From UBA2040 sp041751955 (GTDB lineage: Bacteria; Bacteroidota; Bacteroidia; Flavobacteriales_D; Crocinitomicaceae), in assembly GCA_041751955.1 (NCBI GenBank), contig JBGSIB010000010.1, positions 1 to 64,000 of the forward strand: a DNA stretch of 64,000 nucleotides. The letters run 5' to 3'. Made by a program: the position numbers and the translations under genes. Below are positions 32,029-40,760 of this stretch, piece by piece. How positions within the stretch are numbered: the first letter of the stretch is position 1; every line of letters begins with the position of its first letter. Below the pieces are notes generated by a model. That model saw only the letters and a list, made by a program, of their open reading frames with translations, ran no database searches and had not been told where the DNA came from.

Positions 32029-33906
32029 TCAAACCCTATCCGCCAAATCCAACCAACGGTTCGTTTTGGCTTCAATCGCTTCGACGATTTCTTTCAGTTT
32101 GATGCCCGCTTGGGTCAATTCTTCGCTATTGGCCGTACTTGAGGAAAGAACGGCGGTAAAGGCATCCTTTTCTTCTTCCAACTTTTCTAATTCTTCTTCG
32201 ATGGTGTCGTATTCCAACTTTTCTTTGAAACTGAGCTTTTTCTTTTCTTCAGTTGGCTTGTTTTCTTGCTTTGGCGCAAGGTCAATGGATTTTTCTTCGA
32301 TTACTTTGGTTTCGACCATACGTCCCGGACCTTTGGAACTGGTTTGACGGAAAGCGGTGTAGTTGCCAGTAATGTCTTTGATCATGCCTTCTCCTTCGAA
32401 AACAAAGAGGTGATCTACCATTTTATCCATGAAATATCGGTCGTGACTCACCACAATCAAGCAACCTTCAAACTGGCGCAAATAATCTTCCAAGACGCTC
32501 ATGACGAAGATATCCAAATCATTTGTTGGCTCATCGAGAATCAAGAAATTGGGGTTGGACATCAGAATGGTTAGCAATTTCAAACGGCGTTTTTCACCAC
32601 CACTCAATTTGTAAACGAACTGAAAATGCATGTGTCTTGGAAACAAAAACTTTTCCAAAAGCTGCGCTGCGCTTAATGTTTTTCCTTTTTCAAGTGGAAT
32701 GTACTCGGCAATGTCACGGATGACATCGATGACTTTTTTATCATTGTCTGTTTCCAGCAAATCTTGGCTGTAATAGCCAAAATGAACGGTTTCGCCAACG
32801 GTTACTTTTCCGCCATCAACAGGGACATTGTTGGTGATCATTTGTAAAAAAGTACTTTTACCAGTTCCATTTTTACCAACAATTCCAAGGCGCTCTTTGC
32901 GCTGAAAATGATACGAGAAATTGTCCAATATTTTGATGTTGGGCCAAGCTTTCGATACTTTGTGGAATTCGACAATTTTTGAGCCCAAACGTTCCATTTT
33001 AACCGGAATGTCCATTTCGTCTTCGTCCAATCGAATGGATGCCGTTTGTTTGATCCCATCAAAAGCTTCAACACGGGCTTTTTGTTTCACGCCGCGTGCT
33101 TTGGGTTGACGACGAATCCAGTCCAATTCTTTTTTGAACGTATTTTTCGCTTTGCCAACTGTGGAGGCCAATTGTTCTTGACGTTCAGCCTTTTTCTCCA
33201 AATAATAGGAGAAATTCCCTTTGTATTTGTAAAGAGTTTCATCTTCTAATTCTAAAATCACATCGCAGACCACTTCCAAGAAATAACGGTCGTGCGTCAC
33301 CATTAAAATCGTTGATTTGGATTTCGATAAATATTCCTCCAACCATTCGATCATGTCCAAATCCAAGTGATTGGTAGGCTCATCGAGAATTAAAATGTCG
33401 GCTTCAGAAACCAGAACTTTCGCCAAAGCAACCCGTTTTTGTTGACCTCCAGAAAGCATGGCTACTTTTTTGGACGTATCATCCAAACGCAGAATGGAAA
33501 GAATTTGCTCAATTTTAGCTTCGATATCCCAGGCATTCAAATCCGTCAGTTGCTGCATGCTCTCGTTCATCAACTCATCGTCTCCCGTTCGCATGGCAAT
33601 TGTATAATTACGAATCGCAATCATTTCGGGCATGTCACCGCCTAAAACCGCTTCAAGAACCGTTTGCTTACCATCCAAGTTTTCGGCTTGTTCCATGTAG
33701 GCGATAGACAAATCGTTTCGATAAACAATTCGTCCGCTATCAAGGGGTTCGAGGTCGTTCAAGCATCTCAAAAGAGTCGATTTTCCGCTACCATTTTTGG
33801 CAACAATCGCCATTTTGTCTCCTTGGTCTAAACCAAAAGAAACATCTTTAAAAATTGTGCGAACACCAAACGTTTTGGTGATATTTTCAACTGAAAGTAC
33901 ATTCAT
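32029..33906 (-). CDS. ABC-F family ATPase, Uup-like
   Basis: The product has 625 residues with two ABC ATPase domains and no TM segments. First: Walker A VAKNGSGKST near 36, signature LSGGQQKRVALAKVL, Walker B ILILDEPTNHLD. Second: GKNGTGKST near 345, signature KLSGGEKRRLKLLT, LILDEPTNDLD. The interdomain linker (RRQPKARGVKQKARVEAF) and a C-terminal coiled-coil extension (EEELEKLEEEKDAFTA) mark the Uup-type subgroup. ABC-F proteins act on the ribosome E site or nucleic acid and not in transport. Downstream of its start lies the tandem repeat array at 33922-34147. Confidence 0.93.
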   Translation of the reverse strand: MNVLSVENITKTFGVRTIFKDVSFGLDQGDKMAIVAKNGSGKSTLLRCLNDLEPLDSGRIVYRNDLSIAYMEQAENLDGKQTVLEAVLGGDMPEMIAIRNYTIAMRTGDDELMNESMQQLTDLNAWDIEAKIEQILSILRLDDTSKKVAMLSGGQQKRVALAKVLVSEADILILDEPTNHLDLDMIEWLEEYLSKSKSTILMVTHDRYFLEVVCDVILELEDETLYKYKGNFSYYLEKKAERQEQLASTVGKAKNTFKKELDWIRRQPKARGVKQKARVEAFDGIKQTASIRLDEDEMDIPVKMERLGSKIVEFHKVSKAWPNIKILDNFSYHFQRKERLGIVGKNGTGKSTFLQMITNNVPVDGGKVTVGETVHFGYYSQDLLETDNDKKVIDVIRDIAEYIPLEKGKTLSAAQLLEKFLFPRHMHFQFVYKLSGGEKRRLKLLTILMSNPNFLILDEPTNDLDIFVMSVLEDYLRQFEGCLIVVSHDRYFMDKMVDHLFVFEGEGMIKDITGNYTAFRQTSSKGPGRMVETKVIEEKSIDLAPKQENKPTEEKKKLSFKEKLEYDTIEEELEKLEEEKDAFTAVLSSSTANSEELTQAGIKLKEIVEAIEAKTNRWLDLADRV

Positions 33907-33921
33907 ATATTATCTTGTGTC

Positions 33922-34147
33922 GGGCTTCGGCTTCGCTCAGCCCTCGTTGGAACTGACAGAGCGCATTCGAAATCCGCATTGCATTCTTATTTCATTTATT
34001 GCGTAGCGACGGTTTTGCTCAGTTCTCTTTATTAAAGCTGACTGAGCGAAGTCGAAGACCGCGTTGTATTCTTATTTCGTTTTGTTTAGAGCATCCGTTT
34101 CGCTAAGTTCTCTGTATTAAAGCTGACTGAGCGAAGCCGAAGTCAGC
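33922..34147. repeat. Three imperfect ~82-85-bp tandem copies carrying loop-conserved hairpins
   Basis: Copies begin near 33934 (CGCTCAG), 34016 (TGCTCAG) and 34101 (CGCTAAG), with shared words such as ATTAAAGCTGACTGAGCGAA and CGTTGTATTCTTATTTCG-like ends. Inside are hairpins with a GAGCGAAG(T/C)CGA-type loop: GGGCT/AGCCC at 33922-33943 and GCTGACT/AGTCAGC at 34122-34147; the middle copy (loop 34044-34055) has lost most pairing. The array fills the gap between the ABC-F gene and the DUF4293 gene and overlaps the latter's stop codon. Confidence 0.75.
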
Positions 34148-34619
34148 GAAGTCTATTCAATGAATCGAGCAATTTTCTATCTCGGTTGATACCTGTATTG
34201 GCGAGGAAAACGAAAGGAAAACCTACTACTAACATGAAAAATCCTAAATCCATTTCGCGACCAGTGATATCGTTTGCAATGCGACTTCCGCCAAAATTAA
34301 TCATGATGATGACACTCGTAAGAACGATGAAATAGGTATAAAACAGCATGCGTCCAAAGCGATGTTGACGTTTTAAGTCTTTAAAACTGATGATGGTAAC
34401 GATAGTAATTAGCATCAATCCAATGCCAATAAGATAACCAGGAAAAGAATCTGTGTGTTCTAATTTTCCACTCGCAAATTGTTCGTGATACACCCCAAAA
34501 GAGTTGGTTCTATAGCGCGTTGTGGTTGATAAAAACGAGAACATATCTGCCCCAAAACTTACTATTCCTAGGCAAATTAGCGTGATGAGTAAATATACGG
34601 TTTGAATGCGTTGAATCAT
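34143..34619 (-). CDS. DUF4293 membrane protein
   Basis: The product has about 158 residues starting MIQRIQTVYLL, the usual start of this Bacteroidota-specific family, with four TM helices (near 8-28, 58-76, 85-104, 125-142). The loop between helices 1 and 2 is polar. The role is unknown. ATG 34619 is chosen; the longer frame starts at a TTG seven codons up that lies inside the promoter element TATTTTTG (34645-34638). Confidence 0.82.
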   Translation of the reverse strand: MIQRIQTVYLLITLICLGIVSFGADMFSFLSTTTRYRTNSFGVYHEQFASGKLEHTDSFPGYLIGIGLMLITIVTIISFKDLKRQHRFGRMLFYTYFIVLTSVIIMINFGGSRIANDITGREMDLGFFMLVVGFPFVFLANTGINRDRKLLDSLNRLR

Positions 34620-34637
34620 TTTTTGAAATCTTTTCTG

Positions 34638-34645
34638 CAAAAATA
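34638..34645 (-). promoter_or_regulatory. Candidate -7 element of the DUF4293 gene
   Basis: TATTTTTG on the minus strand matches TAnnTTTG and ends 18 bases before the ATG at 34619. No clear -33 TTG at the normal distance. Confidence 0.45.
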
Positions 34646-34725
34646 CACAAGTATTGGGTTAATGCGGTTTTTTTTGCCGCGAATGCAATTATTTGCAAAA
34701 ATACACTGAGTGGAATTGTTAGTTA

Positions 34726-34754
34726 GCCACGAATGGCACGAATGAGCACGAATG
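34726..34754 (+). repeat. Left inverted repeat (CACGAATG words)
   Basis: The unit begins GCCACGAATGGCACG and continues with AATGAGCACGAATG; CACGAATG recurs every ten bases, three times. It is inverted at 35362-35390 with 28 of 29 bases identical. Confidence 0.85.
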
Positions 34755-34876
34755 AAATGAATTTTGTGACTATCACGAGTGCTTTGAATCATACGAAAAT
34801 ATTGAATTAACTTGAATTATTTTGAATTAAAGTTTTGATAATCTGATGTTTCTCTTTAAATTAAATAAGAAAAAGT

Positions 34877-35254
34877 ATGGGAAGAGAATTGATTTTTAAG
34901 AAGGAGGTTTTTGAAATAGTGGGGTATTGCATGGAAGTTCACAATGAATTGGGCCATGGTTTTCTTGAAATAGTATACAAAGACGCTCTTAAACATCTAT
35001 TTTTAGAAAATGGATTGTATTTTGAAAGAGAAAAAAAATTTGAGATACTCTTTAGAAAAAAGGTTTTAGATCATTCATTCTATGCGGATTTCGTTGTTTA
35101 TGATAAAATCATTTTGGAAGTAAAATGTGTTTCTATCTTAACTGACGAACATTATGCTCAAACCATTAATTATCTAAAAGTTTCTGGCAACAAATTGGCT
35201 TTATTAGTAAATTTCGCCAGAGGCAAATTAGAGTATAAAAGAATCGTCTATTGA
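34877..35254 (+). CDS. GxxExxY protein (PD-(D/E)XK nuclease-like)
   Basis: The product has 125 residues. The family motif is GHGFLEIVYKDALKHLFLEN (G-x-x-E-x-x-Y), preceded by VGYCMEVHNELG. The PD-(D/E)XK-like core follows as YADFVVYDKIILEVKCVS (Asp, then E-x-K), then HYAQTINYLKVSGNKLALLV and NFARGKLEYKRIVY. The fold is a restriction-nuclease-like one; function in the cell is unknown. It is a single gene with no operon partner, bracketed by inverted CACGAATG repeats. Confidence 0.9.
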   Translation: MGRELIFKKEVFEIVGYCMEVHNELGHGFLEIVYKDALKHLFLENGLYFEREKKFEILFRKKVLDHSFYADFVVYDKIILEVKCVSILTDEHYAQTINYLKVSGNKLALLVNFARGKLEYKRIVY

Positions 35255-35270
35255 TAATCTATAACCAAAA

Positions 35271-35425
35271 AAGCAACCATTGGTGTTTATTCGTGTCATT
35301 CGTGTCATTCGTGGCATTTTATTACAATAAAACATTCGCGGCAATTCATCTCACAAGCAACCATTCGTGTTCATTCGTGCCATTCGTGGCATTTTATCGC
35401 AAGTAACCATTCTCGGCAAAATCTC
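35271..35425. repeat. Two ~84-bp tandem copies right of the GxxExxY gene
   Basis: Copies begin AAGCAACCATT at 35271 and 35355 (period 84). Both continue with CATTCGTG words, then GTGGCATTTTAT, then a CATTC(G/T)CGGCAA segment. The second copy supplies the right inverted repeat. Confidence 0.8.
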
Positions 35426-37240
35426 TTAATAGAAATCAAATCGAAGACGCTCGTAAACCGTTTTTCCATGTGTATTATGAATTTTAATTCGGATACTATC
35501 TGCCTGAAAAACCTCTTTTTTAAAAATCCAGTCGCTTTCAATATTGGCGGGCTTGTTCAACGATGGAATGCGCATTCCGATTAGATCTGTAAAACTTTCT
35601 TTCCATTGGCCGTCTATCTTGATGTCGTAGATGATCCACGGCAGGTTGTCGTCGTCGCTTATGCTTACGTCTGAGCAAAGTCGAATTCCTTTTTTGTCCA
35701 TGAAACTTGAATCCATTTTGCCTTGAAAAACGGTGTTCAGTTTCATGTGCTCAATGCGATAATCATCCGGTTTAATCTTTGGTGAACCAATAAAATGCTT
35801 GGTTAAATCAGAATAATTCCAATAACTAAACGCCTTGGTTTTTGCCGTGAGTCTCTTCGGGTCATCAATATGAAAAATCCATTGAAAACGATCGCCAGTT
35901 TGTAGAAATATTCGTTCATATTTCGCTTTGTTCATATTTGCATAATGCAGAATCGCTGTATCCATTTGTATAGACAATATGAACTGATAATAAATGCAAA
36001 ATGCGATAAAAGGAAGAATCATGATGTTCAGCCATGGACGCACAAATTGAAGCAAAAAGGCCAAACCAATGGCAAAAAACAAGGTAACATCAATAAACGG
36101 TCGCATACCTAAACTGCCTCCATACCACCAACACCACCAAGCGGCTGTTACATAGATGAAAATAAACAGAAAGAGGAGGACAAATCTATTCGTTGCTGGG
36201 TATTTTTTTCTGAAAAACCAAAAACCAAAAAGGCTGATAAAGCAAAGCGGTGCATAAATAAAAAGACCTTTTCTGAAACCAAATAATACTTCTAAAAATG
36301 GAGGTTTGTTCCAATTGTCAAAGCCTTCGTTTCCATATATATTGAAGCCCCAGTGTCCCAGTTGGTGATGCACGTTCAAAATTTGAATCATAATGACCAA
36401 TCCAAACAAAAGCACCGCCAATAAGATATGACTAAATTTTTTGAGAAGATTGTCGAGCAAGAATCTCCAAGCTTCTTTTAAACTTGAAAACATAGCGAAA
36501 AACAAGATGAAGGCAATACCGTTGCTTGGACGGAGAATAATGATCATTCCCAAAGAAAAAGCGACAGATAAAAGCCAAATCAGAGTTTTGCCATTTGTCC
36601 AACGAATCAAGCTGTAAAAAAACAAAGCAATTATTGCGAAGGAATATCCATGAGCTGTAAGTGGATCGTTCACGGAATAATAGAGTAGTGGTGTTCCAAG
36701 GGCAAAAACCGTAAGCGTAAACGCTGCGACCCATGGTGAAATTTTAAAATAAAGTAATACCAAATAACTCAGCCAAAGTCCTAGAAGCAAAAAAGCAATT
36801 GCACCAACGGCAACCGATTTTTGGTAGGGCAAACTGTATCCATCTGATGCATATTTATCGGAATGCGTGTAATGGGTAATGAGAAAAAATGGAGCTTGAC
36901 AAACCGCTACACCTGTAAAGAATTTGTTCATTCTTCCATGTAAACTCGGGCTGTAACTTCCAAATTCACCCATTTTCGCATCGGGATATTTTGCAATGGT
37001 CTTCTCTATAAAACCAAAATTCTTGTCCTTGTAAATAAACGTTTGCGGCAAATAAGCATAGTAACCAGAGCCGTCGGAGCGAACGATTGGTCGAAAAGTT
37101 TTTTCGGAATTGGACCATTCATGCCATTTTTCACTTTGTGATTTTGTAACGAAAAGCACAGTGAAAAGCATGGCGAAAAGTGCCACTTTCTTGTCCAGTA
37201 GAATGTTTTTTGCTTTTTTCCAGAAATTACTGGTAGGCAT
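35426..37240 (-). CDS. Large multi-pass membrane protein, possible GT-C-type glycosyltransferase
   Basis: The product has 604 residues with about ten TM helices between residues 20 and 430 and a C-terminal soluble domain of ~150 residues. An acidic motif RSDGSGYYAYLPQT in the first extracytoplasmic loop, followed by LHGRMNKFF, is like the catalytic loop of GT-C enzymes (ArnT/PMT-like), which use polyprenyl-linked sugars. The exact family is not recognised. It starts 14 bases inside the 3' end of aroC (overlap 37227-37240), so translation is coupled. Confidence 0.6.
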   Translation of the reverse strand: MPTSNFWKKAKNILLDKKVALFAMLFTVLFVTKSQSEKWHEWSNSEKTFRPIVRSDGSGYYAYLPQTFIYKDKNFGFIEKTIAKYPDAKMGEFGSYSPSLHGRMNKFFTGVAVCQAPFFLITHYTHSDKYASDGYSLPYQKSVAVGAIAFLLLGLWLSYLVLLYFKISPWVAAFTLTVFALGTPLLYYSVNDPLTAHGYSFAIIALFFYSLIRWTNGKTLIWLLSVAFSLGMIIILRPSNGIAFILFFAMFSSLKEAWRFLLDNLLKKFSHILLAVLLFGLVIMIQILNVHHQLGHWGFNIYGNEGFDNWNKPPFLEVLFGFRKGLFIYAPLCFISLFGFWFFRKKYPATNRFVLLFLFIFIYVTAAWWCWWYGGSLGMRPFIDVTLFFAIGLAFLLQFVRPWLNIMILPFIAFCIYYQFILSIQMDTAILHYANMNKAKYERIFLQTGDRFQWIFHIDDPKRLTAKTKAFSYWNYSDLTKHFIGSPKIKPDDYRIEHMKLNTVFQGKMDSSFMDKKGIRLCSDVSISDDDNLPWIIYDIKIDGQWKESFTDLIGMRIPSLNKPANIESDWIFKKEVFQADSIRIKIHNTHGKTVYERLRFDFY

Positions 37241-38309
37241 TTTGAAGCAGATAAAAGTCTAAAATAACCAAGGCGGACATGGCCTCTACAATAGGAACAG
37301 CTCTCGGAACAACACAGGCATCATGACGACCTTTTCCTGCAATTGTCGTCGCATTTCCGGCAGAATCAATGGTGTTTTGCTCTTTCGCAATGGTAGCAAC
37401 AGGTTTAAATGCAACTCTAAAATAAATCGCTTGACCGTTCGAAATACCACCCAATGTTCCAGCAGCATAATTCGTAATCGGTTTGCCTGATGAAAAATAA
37501 GTGTCATTGTGTGCACTTCCATTCATTTCTACAGATGAAAATCCTTCACCGAATTCAATTCCTTTTACCGCATTGATGGAGAGCATGGCTTGTCCTAAAG
37601 TTGCAGTCAGTTTATCAAAAACGGGTTCGCCCAATCCTGCAGGAACGTTCACTATTTTGCAAGCTACGCAGCCGCCGATTGAATCGCCATTTTTCTTCGT
37701 TTCTTCAATCAAACTTTGCATTTTGTCAGAAACACTTTTTTCAGGACAACGAACCAATGAATTTTCTATTTCTTGCTCGGTATATTCCAATTGAGGACTA
37801 TGTTGTTGTTTCCATGGTAAGCGAATGTTTCCCACCTGATCCACAAATGCTTGAAAACGAATACCTTTTTTCTCTAAAAATTGAATCGCCAATCCACCGG
37901 CAACAACTCGAGCCACAGTTTCTCTGGCACTGCTGCGACCGCCTCCTCGGTAATCTCGCATGCCATATTTTTTGTCGTAGGTATAATCTGCATGTGAAGG
38001 GCGATAAACATCCTTATTGTGCGCATAATCTTTGCTTTTCGCATCTTCATTGCGAATTAAAAAGGCAATAGGTGTTCCCGTTGTTTTTCCTTCAAAAATT
38101 CCTGAAAGAAATTCCAATTCATCTGCTTCTTTACGTTGCGTGACCAGCTTGTTTTGACCGGGTTTACGCTTCGCAACAAATGCATTCAGTTTCTCGAAAT
38201 CAATCTCCATTCCAGCAGGAAAACCGTCTATAATTCCGCCAAGTCCCACACCGTGAGATTCGCCAAAAGTGGTCAGACGCACTATTTTTCCAAAGCTAGA
38301 TCCAGACAT
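37227..38309 (-). CDS. aroC: Chorismate synthase
   Basis: The product has 360 residues. Signatures: VRLTTFGESHGVGLGGIIDG, KRKPGQNKLVTQRKEADELE, GMRDYRGGGRSSARETVARV, GGISNGQAIYFRVAFKP and GRHDACVVPRAVPIVEAM. It makes chorismate from EPSP using reduced FMN. The start overlaps the end of the upstream phosphohexomutase by one base (ATG at 38309), and its end overlaps the membrane protein. aroK lies separately at 51792. Confidence 0.97.
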   Translation of the reverse strand: MSGSSFGKIVRLTTFGESHGVGLGGIIDGFPAGMEIDFEKLNAFVAKRKPGQNKLVTQRKEADELEFLSGIFEGKTTGTPIAFLIRNEDAKSKDYAHNKDVYRPSHADYTYDKKYGMRDYRGGGRSSARETVARVVAGGLAIQFLEKKGIRFQAFVDQVGNIRLPWKQQHSPQLEYTEQEIENSLVRCPEKSVSDKMQSLIEETKKNGDSIGGCVACKIVNVPAGLGEPVFDKLTATLGQAMLSINAVKGIEFGEGFSSVEMNGSAHNDTYFSSGKPITNYAAGTLGGISNGQAIYFRVAFKPVATIAKEQNTIDSAGNATTIAGKGRHDACVVPRAVPIVEAMSALVILDFYLLQNAYQ

Positions 38310-39718
38310 TAATTACAAATCGCCTTTTCTGTTTGTTCTAATATTACACGAACTTCATCCAAAGTCGGTGCTTCGGCATAGGTTCTCAAAACTGGTTCAG
38401 TTCCTGAAGGACGAATCATCATCCAACGGTCGTCATCAAAGAAGTATTTAAAACCATCGATAGTTTGAACGTCGCGCACTTTGTAATCACCAAAGGCTTT
38501 GTATTCTCCAGCCTCGCATTTCGCAATGATTTTTTGTTTCAATTCTTCTGTAATGTGCAAGTCGTTTCGTTCAAATTGGAAAGGCCCGACGATTGCATAT
38601 ACTTCTTCAATTAATTCATCCAAAGTTTTGCCAGATTTCGCCATGAATTCCCAAACGATTAATCCCATCCAAATCCCATCTCGCTCTGGAATGTGACCTT
38701 TCACTGCAATTCCTCCTGATTCTTCACCACCCAACAACACGTCTTCTTCGACCATTATTCCAGCGATGTACTTGAATCCGATTTTCGCAACTTCGTAAGG
38801 CAAACCATAGTGTTCCGCCATTTTTTTCACGCGCGGCGTGGTAGAAAATGCTGTGGCTATCTTTCCAGACATCTGTTTGTATTTCACCAAATAATGAATG
38901 AGCAACAAGATAATGTGATGAGAATCAACGAATTCTCCTTTACCATTGTATAAACCAATTCTATCGGCATCTCCGTCAGTTGCAAGCGCACAATGAACAT
39001 TGCCGTCCGCTATAATATAATTGGCCAATTCCTGTAAATTCTTTGCAATAGGTTCAGGCGCTTGTCCGTAAAATGAAGGGTTCATTTCAGAATGCATCAA
39101 CTTTACATTGGGTAAAATACGTGGCATCACTTTTTGTCCGGCGCCGTACATGGCATCGTACATCAAGTTCAATCCGCTATTGTTGATGGCGTCCAAATCA
39201 AAATTTGCTTTAACGTGATCTACGTAACGTGTTTCCAGGTCATGCATCACCAACAAACCTGAAGTTAAAGCATCTTCTAAGGAAACAACATTCAAATCAA
39301 TTCCGTGTGCATCAGGAATAATGTCTTCGATTTTTTGAACTTCTTCAGGCGACAAAGGACCACCATAATGCGCCTTCAATTTGTAGCCATTATAACTTGG
39401 AGGATTGTGACTAGCTGTCAAAACAACACCAAGGGAAGCTGTCAATTGTTTCGTTGCCAAAGAGACCATCGGTGTTGAAACCATTGCGTCGGCCATTAAA
39501 ACTTTGATTCCTTCATGAATGAAAACTTTAGCTGCCACATCCATGAAAAGTTTGCCAGCAAAACGGCAATCGTGACCAATAACCACGCTTGGATTTGAAA
39601 AGTTTTCTTTCAGCCAATGCGCTGTCGCGACTGATACTCTTGCTACGTTTTCAGTGGTAAAATCTTCCGCGATGATCGCACGCCATCCGTCTGTTCCGAA
39701 TTTTATTTTTGTTGTCAA
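38309..39718 (-). CDS. Phosphoglucomutase/phosphomannomutase family enzyme
   Basis: The product has about 470 residues starting TTKIKFGTDGWRAIIAEDFT, a normal N-terminus for this family. Active-site Ser loop VLTASHNPPSYNGYKLK, metal loop ATDGDADRIG, sugar-binding GGEESGGIAV and phosphate-binding RPSGTEPVLRTY are all intact. It interconverts hexose 1- and 6-phosphates for envelope sugar synthesis. The long frame to 39805 is rejected: the promoter TATATTTG lies inside it at 39749-39742, so the TTG at 39718 is the better start. Confidence 0.9.
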   Translation of the reverse strand: MTTKIKFGTDGWRAIIAEDFTTENVARVSVATAHWLKENFSNPSVVIGHDCRFAGKLFMDVAAKVFIHEGIKVLMADAMVSTPMVSLATKQLTASLGVVLTASHNPPSYNGYKLKAHYGGPLSPEEVQKIEDIIPDAHGIDLNVVSLEDALTSGLLVMHDLETRYVDHVKANFDLDAINNSGLNLMYDAMYGAGQKVMPRILPNVKLMHSEMNPSFYGQAPEPIAKNLQELANYIIADGNVHCALATDGDADRIGLYNGKGEFVDSHHIILLLIHYLVKYKQMSGKIATAFSTTPRVKKMAEHYGLPYEVAKIGFKYIAGIMVEEDVLLGGEESGGIAVKGHIPERDGIWMGLIVWEFMAKSGKTLDELIEEVYAIVGPFQFERNDLHITEELKQKIIAKCEAGEYKAFGDYKVRDVQTIDGFKYFFDDDRWMMIRPSGTEPVLRTYAEAPTLDEVRVILEQTEKAICN

Positions 39719-39741
39719 AGTATGTTGTTTTTTTAAGTGTT

Positions 39742-39749
39742 CAAATATA
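39742..39749 (-). promoter_or_regulatory. Promoter -7 element of the phosphohexomutase gene
   Basis: Minus-strand TATATTTG matches TAnnTTTG exactly and ends 24 bases before the TTG start at 39718. It decides against the longer reading frame. Confidence 0.55.
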
Positions 39750-39923
39750 AGGATTATGTTAGAATGAAGTTGTTGTTTGATTTCTAACTTAGGATTGAAC
39801 TTCAAAGAGAATTAGTTTATTCCCTAAGCAAAGTCATGTTTGAGTGTAACTATTGTCACCTTCTGCGGAACTGGTCTGAAGTAACTTTACCACAATCAAT
39901 GAAATAATATAAAACACAAACAA

Positions 39924-40616
39924 ATGGAAACGCAAGAAGCAACTCAAGAAGTTATAACTCCAATGCCGAGAATTGGCGATAAAGCACCTGAATTTAAGGC
40001 GGTAACGACACAAGGTGATATCAATTTCCCAAGCGATTATCAAGGGAAATGGGTCATATTATTTAGTCATCCAGCGGATTTTACACCAGTCTGTACCTCC
40101 GAGTTCATGACTTTCGCTAAAATGGAACCTGAATTTACCGCATTGAATTGTCAATTGGTTGGATTGTCAATAGACGGATTGTTCAGTCATATAGCTTGGT
40201 TGAGAACCATCAAAGAAAAAATTGAATTCAATGGCATGAAAGATATCGAAGTGAAATTTCCTTTGATAGAAGACATTTCAATGAATGTTGCAAAAAAATA
40301 CGGCATGATTCAACCGGGCGAAAGCACAACGAAAGCAGTGAGGGCAGTTTTCTTTATTGAACCAAAAGGAATCATTCGAGCAATTATCTATTATCCACTT
40401 TCTATGGGAAGAAATTTTGACGAATTGAAACGGGCTTTGATAGCCATGCAAACGGCGGACAAATACGAAGTTGCAACACCAGCCGATTGGCGCCCAGGTG
40501 ACGACGTGATTGTTCCACCGCCAGGATCATGCGGCCTTGCGAAGGAAAGAATGGAAGAAGACAGTGATATAAAATGTTACGATTGGTTTTTCTGCACGAA
40601 GCCGCTGAAGGTCTAA
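39924..40616 (+). CDS. Peroxiredoxin (Prx6/1-Cys type)
   Basis: The product has 230 residues. Peroxidatic site HPADFTPVCTSEFMTFAKM (Cys near 59) with the conserved Thr three before the Cys, then LVGLSIDGLFSHIAWLRTI, KYGMIQPGEST and the long C-terminal arm (DWRPGDDVIVPPPGSCGLAK) of the Prx6 group. It reduces peroxides. A second Cys (in GSCGLA) and one near the end (KCYDWFFC) might resolve the sulfenate. A terminator follows at 40642. Confidence 0.95.
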   Translation: METQEATQEVITPMPRIGDKAPEFKAVTTQGDINFPSDYQGKWVILFSHPADFTPVCTSEFMTFAKMEPEFTALNCQLVGLSIDGLFSHIAWLRTIKEKIEFNGMKDIEVKFPLIEDISMNVAKKYGMIQPGESTTKAVRAVFFIEPKGIIRAIIYYPLSMGRNFDELKRALIAMQTADKYEVATPADWRPGDDVIVPPPGSCGLAKERMEEDSDIKCYDWFFCTKPLKV

Positions 40617-40641
40617 GGAACACTTTTAACAAAGGATAATG

Positions 40642-40676
40642 AACCGCAATTGAAATTTTCAGTTGCGGTTTTTTTA
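40642..40676 (+). terminator. Intrinsic terminator of the peroxiredoxin gene
   Basis: AACCGCAA (40642-40649) pairs with TTGCGGTT (40663-40670), extended by TTGAAA/TTTTCA near the loop, then a T-run. Confidence 0.8.
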
Positions 40677-40760
40677 TTGTGATAAATAAAGTTAAACCTC
40701 ATTTCAAACTTCTGCCTTCTTTTAAAAACAATTACCTTCACTCATCTGTTTTAAAATGAT

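Larger units (their letters stand above)
34726..35390. mobile_element. Putative GxxExxY element bounded by 29-bp inverted repeats
   Basis: The left repeat (34726-34754) and right repeat (35362-35390) are inverted copies of a 29-base sequence built from three CACGAATG words, with one mismatch. Between them lies one gene, the GxxExxY protein. A further related copy sits at 35289-35315. Size 665 bp. No target-site duplication is apparent and no transposase is encoded, so mobility is inference; association of this repeat type with this gene family is from memory and unverified. Confidence 0.4.

Noticed and set aside
34726..35390. Restriction-modification or toxin-antitoxin function for the GxxExxY gene
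   Set aside because: No methyltransferase or antitoxin partner is adjacent, so these functions cannot be supported.
35271..35425. Possible CRISPR array
   Set aside because: Only two copies, no constant repeat separated by unique spacers, no cas genes.
37601..38071. Plus-strand frame of 156 codons inside aroC
   Set aside because: Antisense to conserved chorismate synthase motifs.
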